From the NCBI GenBank assembly GCA_020438445.1, contig JAGQUO010000003.1, forward strand, positions 1-53,384: 53,384 nucleotides of DNA, written 5' to 3'. The notes below the pieces were generated by a model. That model worked only from the letters and a program-made list of their open reading frames with translations. It was not told where the DNA came from and made no database searches. The position numbers were made by a program, and so were the translations under genes. Below are positions 25,551-33,772 of the stretch, piece after piece; within the stretch, counting starts at the first letter, position 1, and each line of letters opens with the position of its first letter. Origin of the DNA: Solirubrobacterales bacterium (lineage in GTDB: Bacteria > Actinomycetota > Thermoleophilia > Solirubrobacterales > 70-9).

Positions 25551-25569
25551 AGCGTATCGCCGTTAGCCT
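25551..25569. promoter_or_regulatory. back-to-back -10 elements of a divergent leaderless pair
   Basis: TACGCT on the minus strand (25556 to 25551) serves the gene starting at 25544. TAGCCT on the plus strand (25564-25569) serves the SnoaL-like gene. They are 7 bp apart, so the two promoters overlap and each -35 region lies in or near the other gene. Confidence 0.5.
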
Positions 25570-25576
25570 CCGCCGC

Positions 25577-25984
25577 ATCGGATCGCTCGACGCGAACAAG
25601 CAGCTCGTCCGCGACTTCTACGAGCAGGCGATCAACGGCCGCGACCTCGGGGCCGTCGAGCGCCTGCTGACCGACGACTTCCGCCACGACGGCGAGCTTC
25701 GCGGGCGGGACGGGCAGCGGTCTGCGGTCGCCGCGTTCCTGGACGCCTTCCCGGATCTCGAGCACCGGATCGACCAGATCCTCGCCGAGGGCGACCTCGT
25801 CGCCGCCCGGCAGACCTGGCGCGGGACCCACGCCGGCGAGTTCGCCGGGGTCCCGGCCTCGGGCCGCAGGGTCGAGTTCGGCTCGACCGCCGTCCTCGAG
25901 GTGCGCGACGGGCTCATTGCGGCGGCCTGGGACCGGGTGGACGTCGCCGGCCTGATGGCCCAGATCACCGGCGCGGACGACTGA
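25577..25984 (+). CDS. SnoaL-like polyketide cyclase-type protein, non-canonical AUC start
   Basis: The 135-codon frame encodes a complete SnoaL-like domain (NTF2 fold). It begins NKQLVRDFYEQAINGRDL, continues with AFLDAFPDLEHRIDQILAEG, then TWRGTHAGEFAGVPASGRRV, and ends DRVDVAGLMAQI. The order and length fit the family, which includes ester cyclases and many proteins of unknown role. No ATG, GTG or TTG precedes the conserved core; the frame is open from a TGA at 25517-25519. TAGCCT at 25564-25569 places a leaderless start exactly on the ATC at 25577, with the 7-nt gap used by neighbouring genes. It is either a true AUC start or an ATG that has mutated. Confidence 0.7.
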   Translation: MGSLDANKQLVRDFYEQAINGRDLGAVERLLTDDFRHDGELRGRDGQRSAVAAFLDAFPDLEHRIDQILAEGDLVAARQTWRGTHAGEFAGVPASGRRVEFGSTAVLEVRDGLIAAAWDRVDVAGLMAQITGADD

Positions 25985-26009
25985 CGGTCCCGGCCCTGGA
26001 CAGGCTCTC

Positions 26010-26015
26010 TAGACT
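26010..26015 (+). promoter_or_regulatory. -10 element of rpmE
   Basis: TAGACT ends 8 nt before the rpmE ATG at 26024. Confidence 0.5.
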
Positions 26016-26023
26016 CGGTGGAG

Positions 26024-26230
26024 ATGAAGACCGAGATACATCCCGAGTACGGCCTCTCCCACGTGCGCTGCGCGTGCGGCAACGAGTTCTACACCCGCTC
26101 CACCAAGCCCGAGATCCACGTCGAGATCTGCTCCGAGTGCCACCCCTTCTACACCGGCAAGCAGAAGCTGGTCGACACCGGCGGCCGCGTAGAGCGCTTC
26201 CGCCGCCGCGCCGCCAAGCGGTCGGGCTGA
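26024..26230 (+). CDS. rpmE: ribosomal protein L31, zinc-binding type
   Basis: The 68-residue protein is L31 of the large ribosomal subunit. The N-terminus [10 protein letters not shown] and the ending [10 protein letters not shown] are family signatures. The zinc-binding form is shown by CAC near residue 16 and CSEC near residue 37, four cysteines in all. The ATG at 26024 matches the usual N-terminus; a GTG two codons upstream is also in frame. It opens the block that leads to prfA and the ATP synthase genes. An inverted repeat begins over its stop codon. Confidence 0.95.
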   Translation: MKTEIHPEYGLSHVRCACGNEFYTRSTKPEIHVEICSECHPFYTGKQKLVDTGGRVERFRRRAAKRSG

Positions 26231-26313
26231 GAGCCCGCCGGTCGGCGTCCTCGTCGGCTCACGGCCCGCCGGCCGCTTCGCCTCCTGCGTCCTTGACCGG
26301 CGGGCTCTCAGCC
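26225..26313 (+). repeat. long inverted repeat over the rpmE stop codon
   Basis: GGCTGAGAGCCCGCCGGTC (26225-26243) and its exact complement GACCGGCGGGCTCTCAGCC (26295-26313) form a 19-bp stem around 51 nt. The first arm includes the rpmE TGA. It could act as a terminator or attenuator before the DUF1385 gene. Confidence 0.6.
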
Positions 26314-26386
26314 GCGACCGGCCTCCCGTCCTCGTCGGCTCACGGCCCGCCGGCCGCTTCGCCTCCTGCGTCCTTGACCGGCGGGC
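26247..26386 (+). repeat. 59-bp direct repeat, two copies
   Basis: The same 59 bases occur at 26247-26305 and 26328-26386 without mismatch; the offset is 81 bp. Each copy begins GTCCTCGTCGGCTCACGG and ends TTGACCGGCGGGC. The end of copy 1 lies in the second arm of the inverted repeat at 26225-26313. The repeat fills the gap between rpmE and the DUF1385 gene and ends 16 nt before the next start. Confidence 0.8.
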
Positions 26387-26402
26387 CCGGGGCTCGCGCG
26401 CG

Positions 26403-27371
26403 ATGAGCGAGCTGCACGAGGCGGCCCAGCCGATGCCCGACGGCAAGCCCGTCGCGTCGCGGGACGCGCCCGTCGGCGGTCAGGCGATCCTCGAGGGGGT
26501 GATGATGCGCGGCGTCTCGACCTGGGCCGCCGCCGTCCGCACGCCCGAGGGCGCGATCACGATCACCTCCGAGCCAGTCGTCTCTTGGGCCAAGCGGCAC
26601 CGCATGCTCCGCCTGCCGGTCGTCCGCGGCGTCGTCGCCCTCGCCGAGTCGCTGAAGATCGGGTTCCGCGCGCTCGCGTTCTCCGCCAACGCGCAGATCG
26701 CCGACGAGGAGGAGCAGGAGCCGATCGGCGGCCTCACCTGGGGGCTGACGGTGGCATTCTCGCTCGCCCTGGCGGTCGGCCTCTTCTTCGTCGTGCCGGT
26801 CGGGCTGACCAGCCTGATCAAGGACCAGCTCGGCTCCGCCGTCGTCTTCTGGCTCGTCGAAGGCGTGCTGAGGACCGCGATCTTCATCGGCTACATCGCC
26901 GCGATCAGCCGCCTGCCCGACCTGCGGCGGGTCTTCGAGTACCACGGCGCCGAGCACAAGACGATCTCCTGCTTCGAGGCCGGCGATGAGCTGTCCCCCG
27001 AGCGCGCCGCGCGGTACTCGCGCCTGCATCCCCGCTGCGGCACGAGCTTCCTGTTGATCGTCATGGTCCTCGCGATCTTCGTCTTCGCCCCGATCGGGCT
27101 CCCCGCCTGGTACTGGCTCGTGATCACGCGCATCGTCGGCATTCCGCTGATCGCCGGGCTCTCCTACGAGGTCATCAAGTGGGCGGGAAGGAACCGGGGC
27201 CGCGCCTGGGTCCGCGGCCTGATGTGGCCCGGCCTGATGCTGCAGAACCTGACGACCCGCGAGCCCGATCACGAGCAGCTCGAGGTCGCGATCGCATCGC
27301 TCGGGGAGGTCCTCGCCGTCGAGGGAGCGGTGCTCGACGGCCGCGAGAGCCCGATCGAGATAGTCGCGTAG
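26403..27371 (+). CDS. DUF1385 membrane protein
   Basis: The 322-residue protein has the DUF1385 signatures in order: VGGQAILEGVMMRG near residue 24, RRVFEYHGAEHKTISC near residue 180, RLHPRCGTSFLL and, at the end, PGLMLQNLTTREPDHEQLEV. Several hydrophobic segments lie in the middle (TVAFSLALAVGLFFVVPVGL and FLLIVMVLAIFVFAPI), so it is an inner-membrane protein. Function is not established; the conserved His and Cys residues suggest metal binding. It is commonly found between rpmE and prfA in Gram-positive genomes, as here. Confidence 0.9.
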   Translation: MSELHEAAQPMPDGKPVASRDAPVGGQAILEGVMMRGVSTWAAAVRTPEGAITITSEPVVSWAKRHRMLRLPVVRGVVALAESLKIGFRALAFSANAQIADEEEQEPIGGLTWGLTVAFSLALAVGLFFVVPVGLTSLIKDQLGSAVVFWLVEGVLRTAIFIGYIAAISRLPDLRRVFEYHGAEHKTISCFEAGDELSPERAARYSRLHPRCGTSFLLIVMVLAIFVFAPIGLPAWYWLVITRIVGIPLIAGLSYEVIKWAGRNRGRAWVRGLMWPGLMLQNLTTREPDHEQLEVAIASLGEVLAVEGAVLDGRESPIEIVA

Positions 27372-27374
27372 CCT
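27369..27374 (+). promoter_or_regulatory. -10 element, leaderless promoter
   Basis: TAGCCT ends 7 nt before the GTG at 27382 and overlaps the DUF1385 stop codon. Confidence 0.55.
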
Positions 27375-27381
27375 CCGCGAC

Positions 27382-28317
27382 GTGGCCCATTCCCACGATC
27401 ACGGCCATGAGGGGCACTCGCACGGCATCTCCGCCGATGCCGACCGCTCGAAGCTGAGGATCGCCCTCGCCCTGATCGTCGGCTTCATGGCGGTCGAGGT
27501 GGTGGTGGGCATCGTCGCCAACTCGCTCGCGCTCCTCTCCGACGCCGCTCACATGCTCACCGACGCCGGCGCCATCGCGCTCGCCCTGGTCGCGATCCGG
27601 CTGGCGAGGCGGCCGGCGGCCGGGTCGATGACGTTCGGCTGGAAGCGCGCGGGGATCCTCAGCGCCCAGTTCAACGGTGCGACGCTGCTCGTCCTCGGGC
27701 TCCTGATCGTCTTCGAGGGGGTTCGCCGGATCATCGATCCCCCTGCCGTCGAGGGCGGGGTTGTGCTGGCCGTCGCGATCCTCGGCATCTTCGTCAACCT
27801 CGCAGCGACCTGGACGCTGTCGCGTGCCAATCGCGAATCGCTCAACGTCGAGGGGGCCTTCCAGCACATCCTCACCGACCTGGCGGCGTTCGTGTTCACG
27901 GCGATCGCGGGCTTCGTGATCCTGACGACCGGCTTCGACCAGGCCGACGGGATCGCGTCCCTGATCGTCGCCGCGATCATGCTCCACGCCTCCTACGGGC
28001 TGTTGCGCGAATCCGGCCGGGTCTTCCTCGAAGCCGCGCCGCGGGGAGTCGATCCGGACCGGATCGGCGTCGCGATGGCGGCGGTTCCGGGCGTCGAGGA
28101 GGTCCACGACCTCCACGTCTGGGAGGTCACCTCCGGCTTCCCGGCCCTCTCCGCGCACGTGCTCGTCGGGCCCGACGACGACTGCCACGCGATCCGGCTG
28201 GCGCTGGAGCACGACATCCACGAGCGGTTCGGGATCGACCACACGACGCTCCAGGTGGACCATCACCGTCCCGCGGAGCTCCTGCAGGTCGAGCTCCCGT
28301 CAGACTCCCGGCGGTGA
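27382..28317 (+). CDS. cation diffusion facilitator (zinc/cobalt efflux)
   Basis: The 311-residue CDF transporter exports Zn2+ or a similar divalent ion in exchange for protons. It has a His-rich N-terminus (HSHDHGHEGHSHG). Six membrane segments follow, with metal-binding HxxxD pairs in SDAAHMLTDAG and AFQHILTDLAAF. The C-terminal cytoplasmic domain includes VPGVEEVHDLHVWEVTSG. The GTG start follows TAGCCT by 7 nt, so it has its own leaderless promoter. Its stop overlaps the prfA GTG, linking it to the translation genes. Confidence 0.93.
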   Translation: MAHSHDHGHEGHSHGISADADRSKLRIALALIVGFMAVEVVVGIVANSLALLSDAAHMLTDAGAIALALVAIRLARRPAAGSMTFGWKRAGILSAQFNGATLLVLGLLIVFEGVRRIIDPPAVEGGVVLAVAILGIFVNLAATWTLSRANRESLNVEGAFQHILTDLAAFVFTAIAGFVILTTGFDQADGIASLIVAAIMLHASYGLLRESGRVFLEAAPRGVDPDRIGVAMAAVPGVEEVHDLHVWEVTSGFPALSAHVLVGPDDDCHAIRLALEHDIHERFGIDHTTLQVDHHRPAELLQVELPSDSRR

Positions 28318-29381
28318 TCGAGCAGCTCGTCACCCAGATCGAGGAGCGGTTCGCCGGCCTCGAGCGGGAGATGTCCGACCCCGCGGTCATCTCCGACCGC
28401 GACCGCTACGCGGCGGTCGGGCGCGAGTACCGCGAGCTCGAGCCCGCCCATGAGCTCGCCCGCCGCTGGCGCACGCTCAGCGACGACCTCGAGGGGGCCC
28501 GCGAGCTGCTCGCCGAGAGCGACGACGAGGAGCTCCGGCGCCTGGCGGCCGAGGCTCCGGCGCAGCTGGAGGAGCTCGCCGAGGAGATCCGCCTCGCGAT
28601 GGTCGAGCGGGACCCCAACGACGACAAGAACGTGCTCGTCGAGGTCCGCGCCGGCGCCGGCGGCGACGAGGCGGCCCTGTTCGCCGGCGATCTCTTCAAG
28701 ATGCTCACCCGGTACGCGGAGCTGCGCGGCTTCAGCACCGAGGTGATCTCCGAGAGCCCGGCCGAGGTCGGCGGCTTCAAGGACGTCACCTTCGCGGTCA
28801 AGGGCGACGGCGCCTATTCGATCTTCAAGTACGAGGGCGGGACGCACCGCGTCCAGCGCGTGCCGAAGACCGAGTCGCAGGGGAGGATCCACACTTCGAC
28901 GGCGACGGTCGCCGTGCTACCCGAGGCCGAGGAGGTCGACGTCGACATCGATCCCAACGACCTCCAGGTCGACGTCTACCGGTCCTCGGGGCCCGGCGGG
29001 CAGTCGGTGAACACGACCGACTCGGCCGTGAGGATCACCCACGGGCCGAGCGGGATCGTGGTGTCGATGCAGGACGAGAAGTCGCAGCTGCAGAACCGCG
29101 AGAAGGCGATGCGGGTCCTGCGCGCTCGGCTGCTGGAGAAGGCGATCGCCGACCAGCAGGCCGAGATCTCGGCCGAGCGCAGGTCGCAGGTCGGAACCGG
29201 CGAGCGCTCGGAGAAGGTGCGAACCTACAACTTCCCGCAGGGACGGGTGACCGACCACCGGATCAAGCTCACGAGCCACGCCCTCGACGAGGTCCTCGGA
29301 GGCGACCTGCGCGAGTTCAGCGACGCGCTCTCGGCCGAGGAGAAGCGCCGCAAGCTCGAAGCTCAGGCCCTCGCGGAATGA
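28314..29381 (+). CDS. prfA: peptide chain release factor 1
   Basis: The 355-residue RF1 ends translation at UAA and UAG. The catalytic GGQ is in SSGPGGQSVNTTDSAVRITH near residue 228. The stop-codon-reading tripeptide, usually PAT or PVT, reads PKT here (RVPKTESQGRIHTS). The N-terminal helical domain and the C-terminal RVTDHRI segment are complete. The GTG start overlaps the transporter stop. The downstream ATGA overlap with prmC is typical, since PrmC methylates the Gln of the GGQ motif. Confidence 0.97.
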   Translation: MIEQLVTQIEERFAGLEREMSDPAVISDRDRYAAVGREYRELEPAHELARRWRTLSDDLEGARELLAESDDEELRRLAAEAPAQLEELAEEIRLAMVERDPNDDKNVLVEVRAGAGGDEAALFAGDLFKMLTRYAELRGFSTEVISESPAEVGGFKDVTFAVKGDGAYSIFKYEGGTHRVQRVPKTESQGRIHTSTATVAVLPEAEEVDVDIDPNDLQVDVYRSSGPGGQSVNTTDSAVRITHGPSGIVVSMQDEKSQLQNREKAMRVLRARLLEKAIADQQAEISAERRSQVGTGERSEKVRTYNFPQGRVTDHRIKLTSHALDEVLGGDLREFSDALSAEEKRRKLEAQALAE

Positions 29382-30226
29382 CGCCGGCCGCAGCCGCGAC
29401 CGTCGGGGAGGCGCTGGCGGCGGCGACCGACGCGATCGCCGCGTCTGGGTCCGCCTCGCCGCGCCTCGACGCCGAGCTCCTGCTCGCCGCCGCGACCGGG
29501 TCCCGCCGGGAGAGCTTCGCGACCGAGCCCGAGCGGTGCCTCGACGGGCCCGAGGCGCGTGCGTTCGGGGCGCTGGTGCGACGACGCGTCGGTCACGAGC
29601 CGGTCGCCTACATCCTCGGTCATCGGGGATTCCGGCGGATCGAGCTCCGGACCGACGCCCGGGCGCTGATCCCGCGGCCGGAGACCGAGGAGCTGGTCGA
29701 TCTGGCGCTCGAGCTCGAGCCGGAGCGGGTCCTCGACATCGGCACCGGCAGCGGGGCGGTCGCCCTCGCCGTCGCCGACGAGCTGCCCGGAGCCGAGATC
29801 GTCGCGGTCGACGTCTCCGCCGCGGCGGCCGCGCTCGCACGCGAGAACGCGGCGATGCTCGGCCTCGCCGACCGGGTCCGGGTCGTGGACGGCCCGGTCG
29901 CGAGCGCCGAGGGCGAGTTCGACCTCGCGCTCGCCAACCTGCCATACGTGCGCGAGGACGAGCGCGGATCGCTGCCGCCCGACGTCGTCGACCACGAGCC
30001 GCATGCGGCGCTGTTCGCCGGCACCGACGGGCTCGGGGTGATCCGGGACGTCCTGGTGGCTCTCGCCCCCGGGGGCGCTGGGCCCCGCTGCGCGGCGGTC
30101 GGGCTCGAGGTCGGGGCCGGGCAGGCGCGGGAGGTCGCCGGACTGGTCGGGGCAGCCGGCTATCCGGCCGTCTCGATCCGCCCCGATCTCGCCGGGATCG
30201 AGCGGGTGGTGGTGGGGCGACGGTGA
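29378..30226 (+). CDS. prmC: release factor glutamine N5-methyltransferase
   Basis: The 282-residue enzyme methylates the GGQ glutamine of release factors with SAM. The N-terminal helical domain contains EPVAYILGHRGFRRIEL, and RPETEELV follows. The SAM-binding motif is LDIGTGSGAVALAVA. The substrate-binding motif, normally NPPY, reads NLPY here (LALANLPYVRED). It overlaps prfA by 4 nt upstream and the tsaC GTG downstream. Confidence 0.93.
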   Translation: MTPAAAATVGEALAAATDAIAASGSASPRLDAELLLAAATGSRRESFATEPERCLDGPEARAFGALVRRRVGHEPVAYILGHRGFRRIELRTDARALIPRPETEELVDLALELEPERVLDIGTGSGAVALAVADELPGAEIVAVDVSAAAAALARENAAMLGLADRVRVVDGPVASAEGEFDLALANLPYVREDERGSLPPDVVDHEPHAALFAGTDGLGVIRDVLVALAPGGAGPRCAAVGLEVGAGQAREVAGLVGAAGYPAVSIRPDLAGIERVVVGRR

Positions 30227-30864
30227 GCCGGAGGGTCGCGCTGGCCGTCGACGGGGCGGGCGCCGCGCGCTCCGCCCTCGACGGGTGCGTCCTCGCCGGC
30301 GGGGTCGCGTTGTTCCCCGCCGACGGCCTCTACGGCCTCGCCTGCGACCCGCTGCGCGCCGACGCGATCGCGCGCATCCACGGGATCAAGGGACGCGACG
30401 ACGGCAAGCCCTCCGCGGTCATGTACTTCTCGCCACTCGCGATGCGCGAGCTGCTGACCGGGCTGGGTGAGCGCAGCCGCGCCGCGGTCGCGGCCCTTCT
30501 CCCCGGCCCGCTGACCCTGGTCCTCGCCAACCCCGAGCACCGCTACCCGCTCGCCTGCCGCGATGATCCGGGCCGGATCGGAGTCAGGCTCCTCGACGGC
30601 CCGCTCTCCGGCGCCTCCTGCGCGATCTTCCAGACGAGCGCGAATCGGAGCGGCGAGCCGCCGCCGTCGCGCTTCGCCGACGTCGACCCGGCCATCGTCG
30701 CCGCCGTCGACCTCGCCATCGACGGCGGCGAGCTCACCGGGATGCCTTCGACGGTCGTCGACCTCACCGGCCTCGAGGCCGGTGGCGGGTGGAGCGTCCT
30801 CCGCGAGGGCGCGGTGAGCGAAGCGGACCTGGCCGAGCGCCTGCGGGAGGCCGGGCTGGGTTGA
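30223..30864 (+). CDS. tsaC: threonylcarbamoyl-AMP synthase (YrdC/Sua5 domain)
   Basis: The 213-residue protein makes L-threonylcarbamoyl-adenylate from Thr, bicarbonate and ATP for the t6A modification of tRNA. The YrdC motifs are FPADGLYGLACDPL, KGRDDGKPSAVM (Lys and Arg of the nucleotide site), LLPGPLTLVL, IGVRLLDGPL and TSANRSGEPPP. There is no C-terminal Sua5 domain, so it is the short TsaC form. The GTG overlaps the prmC stop. Confidence 0.9.
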   Translation: MSRRVALAVDGAGAARSALDGCVLAGGVALFPADGLYGLACDPLRADAIARIHGIKGRDDGKPSAVMYFSPLAMRELLTGLGERSRAAVAALLPGPLTLVLANPEHRYPLACRDDPGRIGVRLLDGPLSGASCAIFQTSANRSGEPPPSRFADVDPAIVAAVDLAIDGGELTGMPSTVVDLTGLEAGGGWSVLREGAVSEADLAERLREAGLG

Positions 30865-30907
30865 CGCCCGGCACTGCTCGGGATATTGCCGCTATGTGGG
30901 CAATATC
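30861..30907 (+). promoter_or_regulatory. promoter overlapped by a palindrome
   Basis: TTGACG (30861-30866) and TATTGC (30884-30889), with a 17-bp spacer, look like a sigma-70-type promoter. The -10 lies inside a perfect 9-bp inverted repeat, GATATTGCC (30882-30890) and GGCAATATC (30899-30907) around 8 nt. This is the layout of a repressor operator. The downstream gene is rpiB. The regulator is unknown. Confidence 0.45.
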
Positions 30908-30961
30908 GCGATCGGTGGCCGTTGAGGCTCTTCCGGCTTCCGTCTCGTCGACCCGATCGCG

Positions 30962-30967
30962 TAGGCT
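30962..30967 (+). promoter_or_regulatory. -10 element of rpiB
   Basis: TAGGCT ends 7 nt before the GTG at 30975. Confidence 0.55.
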
Positions 30968-30974
30968 CGCTGAG

Positions 30975-31436
30975 GTGCGCATCGCGATCGGATCCGACCA
31001 TGCCGGCTACGAGCTGAAGGAGGCTGTCGCCCCCTCGCTCGCCGCTGCCGGGCACGAGCTGATCGACGTGGGAACCGACTCGACCGAGTCGGTCGACTAT
31101 CCGGACCCGGCCGTCCGTGCAGCCCGGATGGTCGCCGAGGGAGCTGCCGACCGGGGGGTGATCGTCTGCGGCTCGGGGGTCGGGGTCGCGATCGTCGCGA
31201 ACAAGGTCGACGGCGTCCGCGCGGTCAATGCGCACGACGCCGAGGAGGCCGAGATGAGCCGGCGCCACAACGATGCCAACGTCCTCACGCTCGGCGGCAG
31301 GCGCCTCGATGCCGAGGCGGCCGATCCGATCGTCGAGACGTTCCTCGGGACCGAGTTCGAGGGCGGAAGGCACGCGCGCCGGGTCGAGAAGATCGCAGCC
31401 GTCGAGAGCGGTGCCGAACTGCTGGAGAACCGATAG
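30975..31436 (+). CDS. rpiB: ribose-5-phosphate isomerase B
   Basis: The 153-residue enzyme interconverts ribose 5-phosphate and ribulose 5-phosphate. [15 protein letters not shown] at the N-terminus, [17 protein letters not shown] in the middle and the ARRVEKIA ending are family signatures; the Cys in VCGSG is the likely catalytic base. GTG 30975 is chosen because the protein then starts as usual and TAGGCT lies 7 nt upstream. A longer in-frame version begins at 30789 but its extra part is not conserved-looking. It is followed by glyA after 14 nt. Confidence 0.93.
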   Translation: MRIAIGSDHAGYELKEAVAPSLAAAGHELIDVGTDSTESVDYPDPAVRAARMVAEGAADRGVIVCGSGVGVAIVANKVDGVRAVNAHDAEEAEMSRRHNDANVLTLGGRRLDAEAADPIVETFLGTEFEGGRHARRVEKIAAVESGAELLENR

Positions 31437-31450
31437 AGAGGCTTGACCCG

Positions 31451-32731
31451 ATGACCGAACTCCCCGAGGACTTCCAGAACGCTCCGCTGAGCGCCGTCGA
31501 CCCGGACATCGCCCGCGTGCTCGATCGCGAGCTCGAGCGCCAGCAGAACACCCTCGAGATGATCGCCTCCGAGAACTTCGTCCCGCAGGCCGTGCTCGAG
31601 GCGGCGGGATCGGTCCTGACGAACAAGTACGCGGAGGGCTACCCGGGCAAGCGGTACTACGGCGGATGCGAGGAGGTCGACGTCGCCGAGCAGCTCGCGA
31701 TCGACCGTGCCAAGGAGCTCTTCGGAGCCGAGCACGCGAACGTCCAGCCGCACGCCGGCGCCCAGGCGAACAACGCCGTCTACTCGGCGCTCCTCGAGCC
31801 CGGCGACACCTTCCTCGGCCTCGCCCTCGACCACGGCGGCCACCTCTCGCACGGGATGAAGCTCAACGTGTCGGGGAAGCTCTACAACCCGGTTCCCTAC
31901 CACGTCGATCGCGACGACTACCTCGTCGACATGGACGAGGTCGCCGCGCTTGCGAAGGAGCACCGGCCGAAGATGATCGTCGCCGGATGGTCCGCCTACC
32001 CGCGGCAGCTGGACTTCGCCGCCTTCCGCGAGATCGCCGACTCGGTGGGGGCTCTGCTGATGGTCGACATGGCGCACTTCGCCGGGCTCGTGGCGGCCGG
32101 CGAGCACCCGAACCCGGTCGAGCACGCCGACGTCGTCACGACCACCGTCCACAAGACGCTCTGCGGGCCCCGCAGCGGGATGATCCTCTGCCGCGAGGAA
32201 CACGCAAAGGAGATCAACCGCGGGATCTTCCCCGGAAACCAGGGCGGCCCGCTGATGCACGCGATCGCCGCCAAGGCGGTCGCGATGCGGATCGCTGCGA
32301 CCGAGGAGTTCCGGGCTCGCCAGCGGCAGACGATCGCCAACGCCCGTGCATTCGGGGACGAGCTGATCGCCGGTGGCCTCGACGTCCTCACCGGCGGCAC
32401 CGACGTCCACCTCGTGCTGGTCGACGTGACCGCCGCCGGCTACGACGGCAGCACGGCCGAGCAGCGCCTGGAGGAGATCGGTATCACCGTGAACCGCAAC
32501 GCGATCCCGTTCGACGAGCGCCCGCCGATGAACCCGTCGGGCCTGCGGATCGGGACGCCGGCGCTGACGACTCGCGGCCTCGACGAGGACGACATGCGTG
32601 AGATCGCCAAGGTCATCTGCACCGCCCTCTCCGACGACTACGAGGGCGAGCGCGAGTCGCTGCAGGCGCGGACCCGCGCCCTCGTCCACGACCACCCGCT
32701 CTATCCGCAGCTCTCGGCAGCCACCGTTTGA
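31451..32731 (+). CDS. glyA: serine hydroxymethyltransferase
   Basis: The 426-residue PLP enzyme converts serine and tetrahydrofolate to glycine and methylene-tetrahydrofolate. The cofactor lysine is in [16 protein letters not shown] near residue 235. [30 protein letters not shown] and [14 protein letters not shown] mark the N-terminal half, and [13 protein letters not shown] the C-terminal half. The length is normal. It is followed by a DUF354 gene whose TTG start overlaps the stop. Confidence 0.97.
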   Translation: MTELPEDFQNAPLSAVDPDIARVLDRELERQQNTLEMIASENFVPQAVLEAAGSVLTNKYAEGYPGKRYYGGCEEVDVAEQLAIDRAKELFGAEHANVQPHAGAQANNAVYSALLEPGDTFLGLALDHGGHLSHGMKLNVSGKLYNPVPYHVDRDDYLVDMDEVAALAKEHRPKMIVAGWSAYPRQLDFAAFREIADSVGALLMVDMAHFAGLVAAGEHPNPVEHADVVTTTVHKTLCGPRSGMILCREEHAKEINRGIFPGNQGGPLMHAIAAKAVAMRIAATEEFRARQRQTIANARAFGDELIAGGLDVLTGGTDVHLVLVDVTAAGYDGSTAEQRLEEIGITVNRNAIPFDERPPMNPSGLRIGTPALTTRGLDEDDMREIAKVICTALSDDYEGERESLQARTRALVHDHPLYPQLSAATV

Positions 32732-33771
32732 GGGGCTGGAGCGTCTGCACCGCCGCGGCACATCCGGTCGTGCTGCGGCCGGTGGTCGCGCTGCTCCGGG
32801 ACCGGGGCCACGAGGTCTCGATGACCGCTCGGGCCTACGGGCAGACGGAGGGGATCCTCGAGCGATTCGGCCTCGACTACGAGTCGTTCGGAACCCACGC
32901 CGGAGGCGGCACCGGCTCGAAGGCCGCGGCGGTCGGGCGCCGCAGCGCCGAGCTCGCCCGCTGGGCGCGGGGTCGCGGCTTCGACCTCGCCATCGCTCAC
33001 GGCTCCGTCGACGTCGCCGTCGTCGGAACGGCCCTGCGGATCCCGCAGGCGCAGATGCAGGACTACGAGTTCGCGGGCCTGCAGCGCAAGCTCGCCTGGC
33101 GTTCGGCCCGGCGGGTCATCGTCCCCGATGCGATCCCGATCGAGCGGCTCGAGGCCGCCGGAGCGAAGGCGTCGAAGCTGGTCCGCTACCCGGGCCTGAA
33201 GGAGGACTACTACCTCGCCGACTTCACCGCCGACCCCTCGGTCCTCGCCGGGCTCGGCCTCGGCGAGCTCGGGATCGGCGCCGACCGCGCCGCCGACGAG
33301 CGCGTGCTCGTCGTCGTCCGGCCGCCCCCGGAGACTTCCGCCTATCACGCCGACAATCCCCTCTACGAGCGGCTGATCGACCGGCTCTGCGGCGATCCTG
33401 CCGTCGTCACCGTGCTGATCCCGAGAACCGAACGCCAGCGAGCCGCCGCCGACGAGCGCGGTGACGACTCGCTGATCGTCCCCGGGCGGGCGATCGACGC
33501 GCAGAGCCTGATCGCCTACTCCGATCTCGTCGTCAGCGCCGGCGGGACGATGAACCGCGAGGCCGTCGCCCTCGGCGTCCCGGTCCTGACCATCTTCAGC
33601 GGCCGGATGGGGGCCGTCGACGAGCGCCTGATCGCCGACGGGCGGCTCGGCGAGCTCCGCGATGCCGACGACCTCGAACTCGTCAAGCGGACCGGGAAGG
33701 TCGGCCCCGTCGACCCGCGCGACCCGGCGATCCTCGCCGACGGAGCGCTGGAGGCGGCCGGAGAGGCCTGA
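32728..33771 (+). CDS. DUF354-family protein (glycosyltransferase-like)
   Basis: The 347-residue protein fits DUF354, a GT-B-like family related to UDP-sugar epimerases and glycosyltransferases. The N-terminal [20 protein letters not shown] is the first nucleotide-binding half. [13 protein letters not shown] starts the second half, and [20 protein letters not shown] is the donor-binding loop. The product is unknown. The TTG start overlaps the glyA stop (TTGA), and a WecA-like transferase follows 1 nt after the stop. This suggests a role in lipid-linked glycan synthesis (inference). Confidence 0.75.
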   Translation: MRGWSVCTAAAHPVVLRPVVALLRDRGHEVSMTARAYGQTEGILERFGLDYESFGTHAGGGTGSKAAAVGRRSAELARWARGRGFDLAIAHGSVDVAVVGTALRIPQAQMQDYEFAGLQRKLAWRSARRVIVPDAIPIERLEAAGAKASKLVRYPGLKEDYYLADFTADPSVLAGLGLGELGIGADRAADERVLVVVRPPPETSAYHADNPLYERLIDRLCGDPAVVTVLIPRTERQRAAADERGDDSLIVPGRAIDAQSLIAYSDLVVSAGGTMNREAVALGVPVLTIFSGRMGAVDERLIADGRLGELRDADDLELVKRTGKVGPVDPRDPAILADGALEAAGEA

Positions 33772-33772
33772 C

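Noticed and set aside
26247-26386. CRISPR array
   Set aside because: Only two copies, of 59 bp, with a 22-bp gap. There are no cas genes and no further repeats.
30789-30974. N-terminal extension of rpiB
   Set aside because: The extra 62 codons run across an operator-like palindrome and the rpiB -10 element. The family N-terminus begins at GTG 30975.
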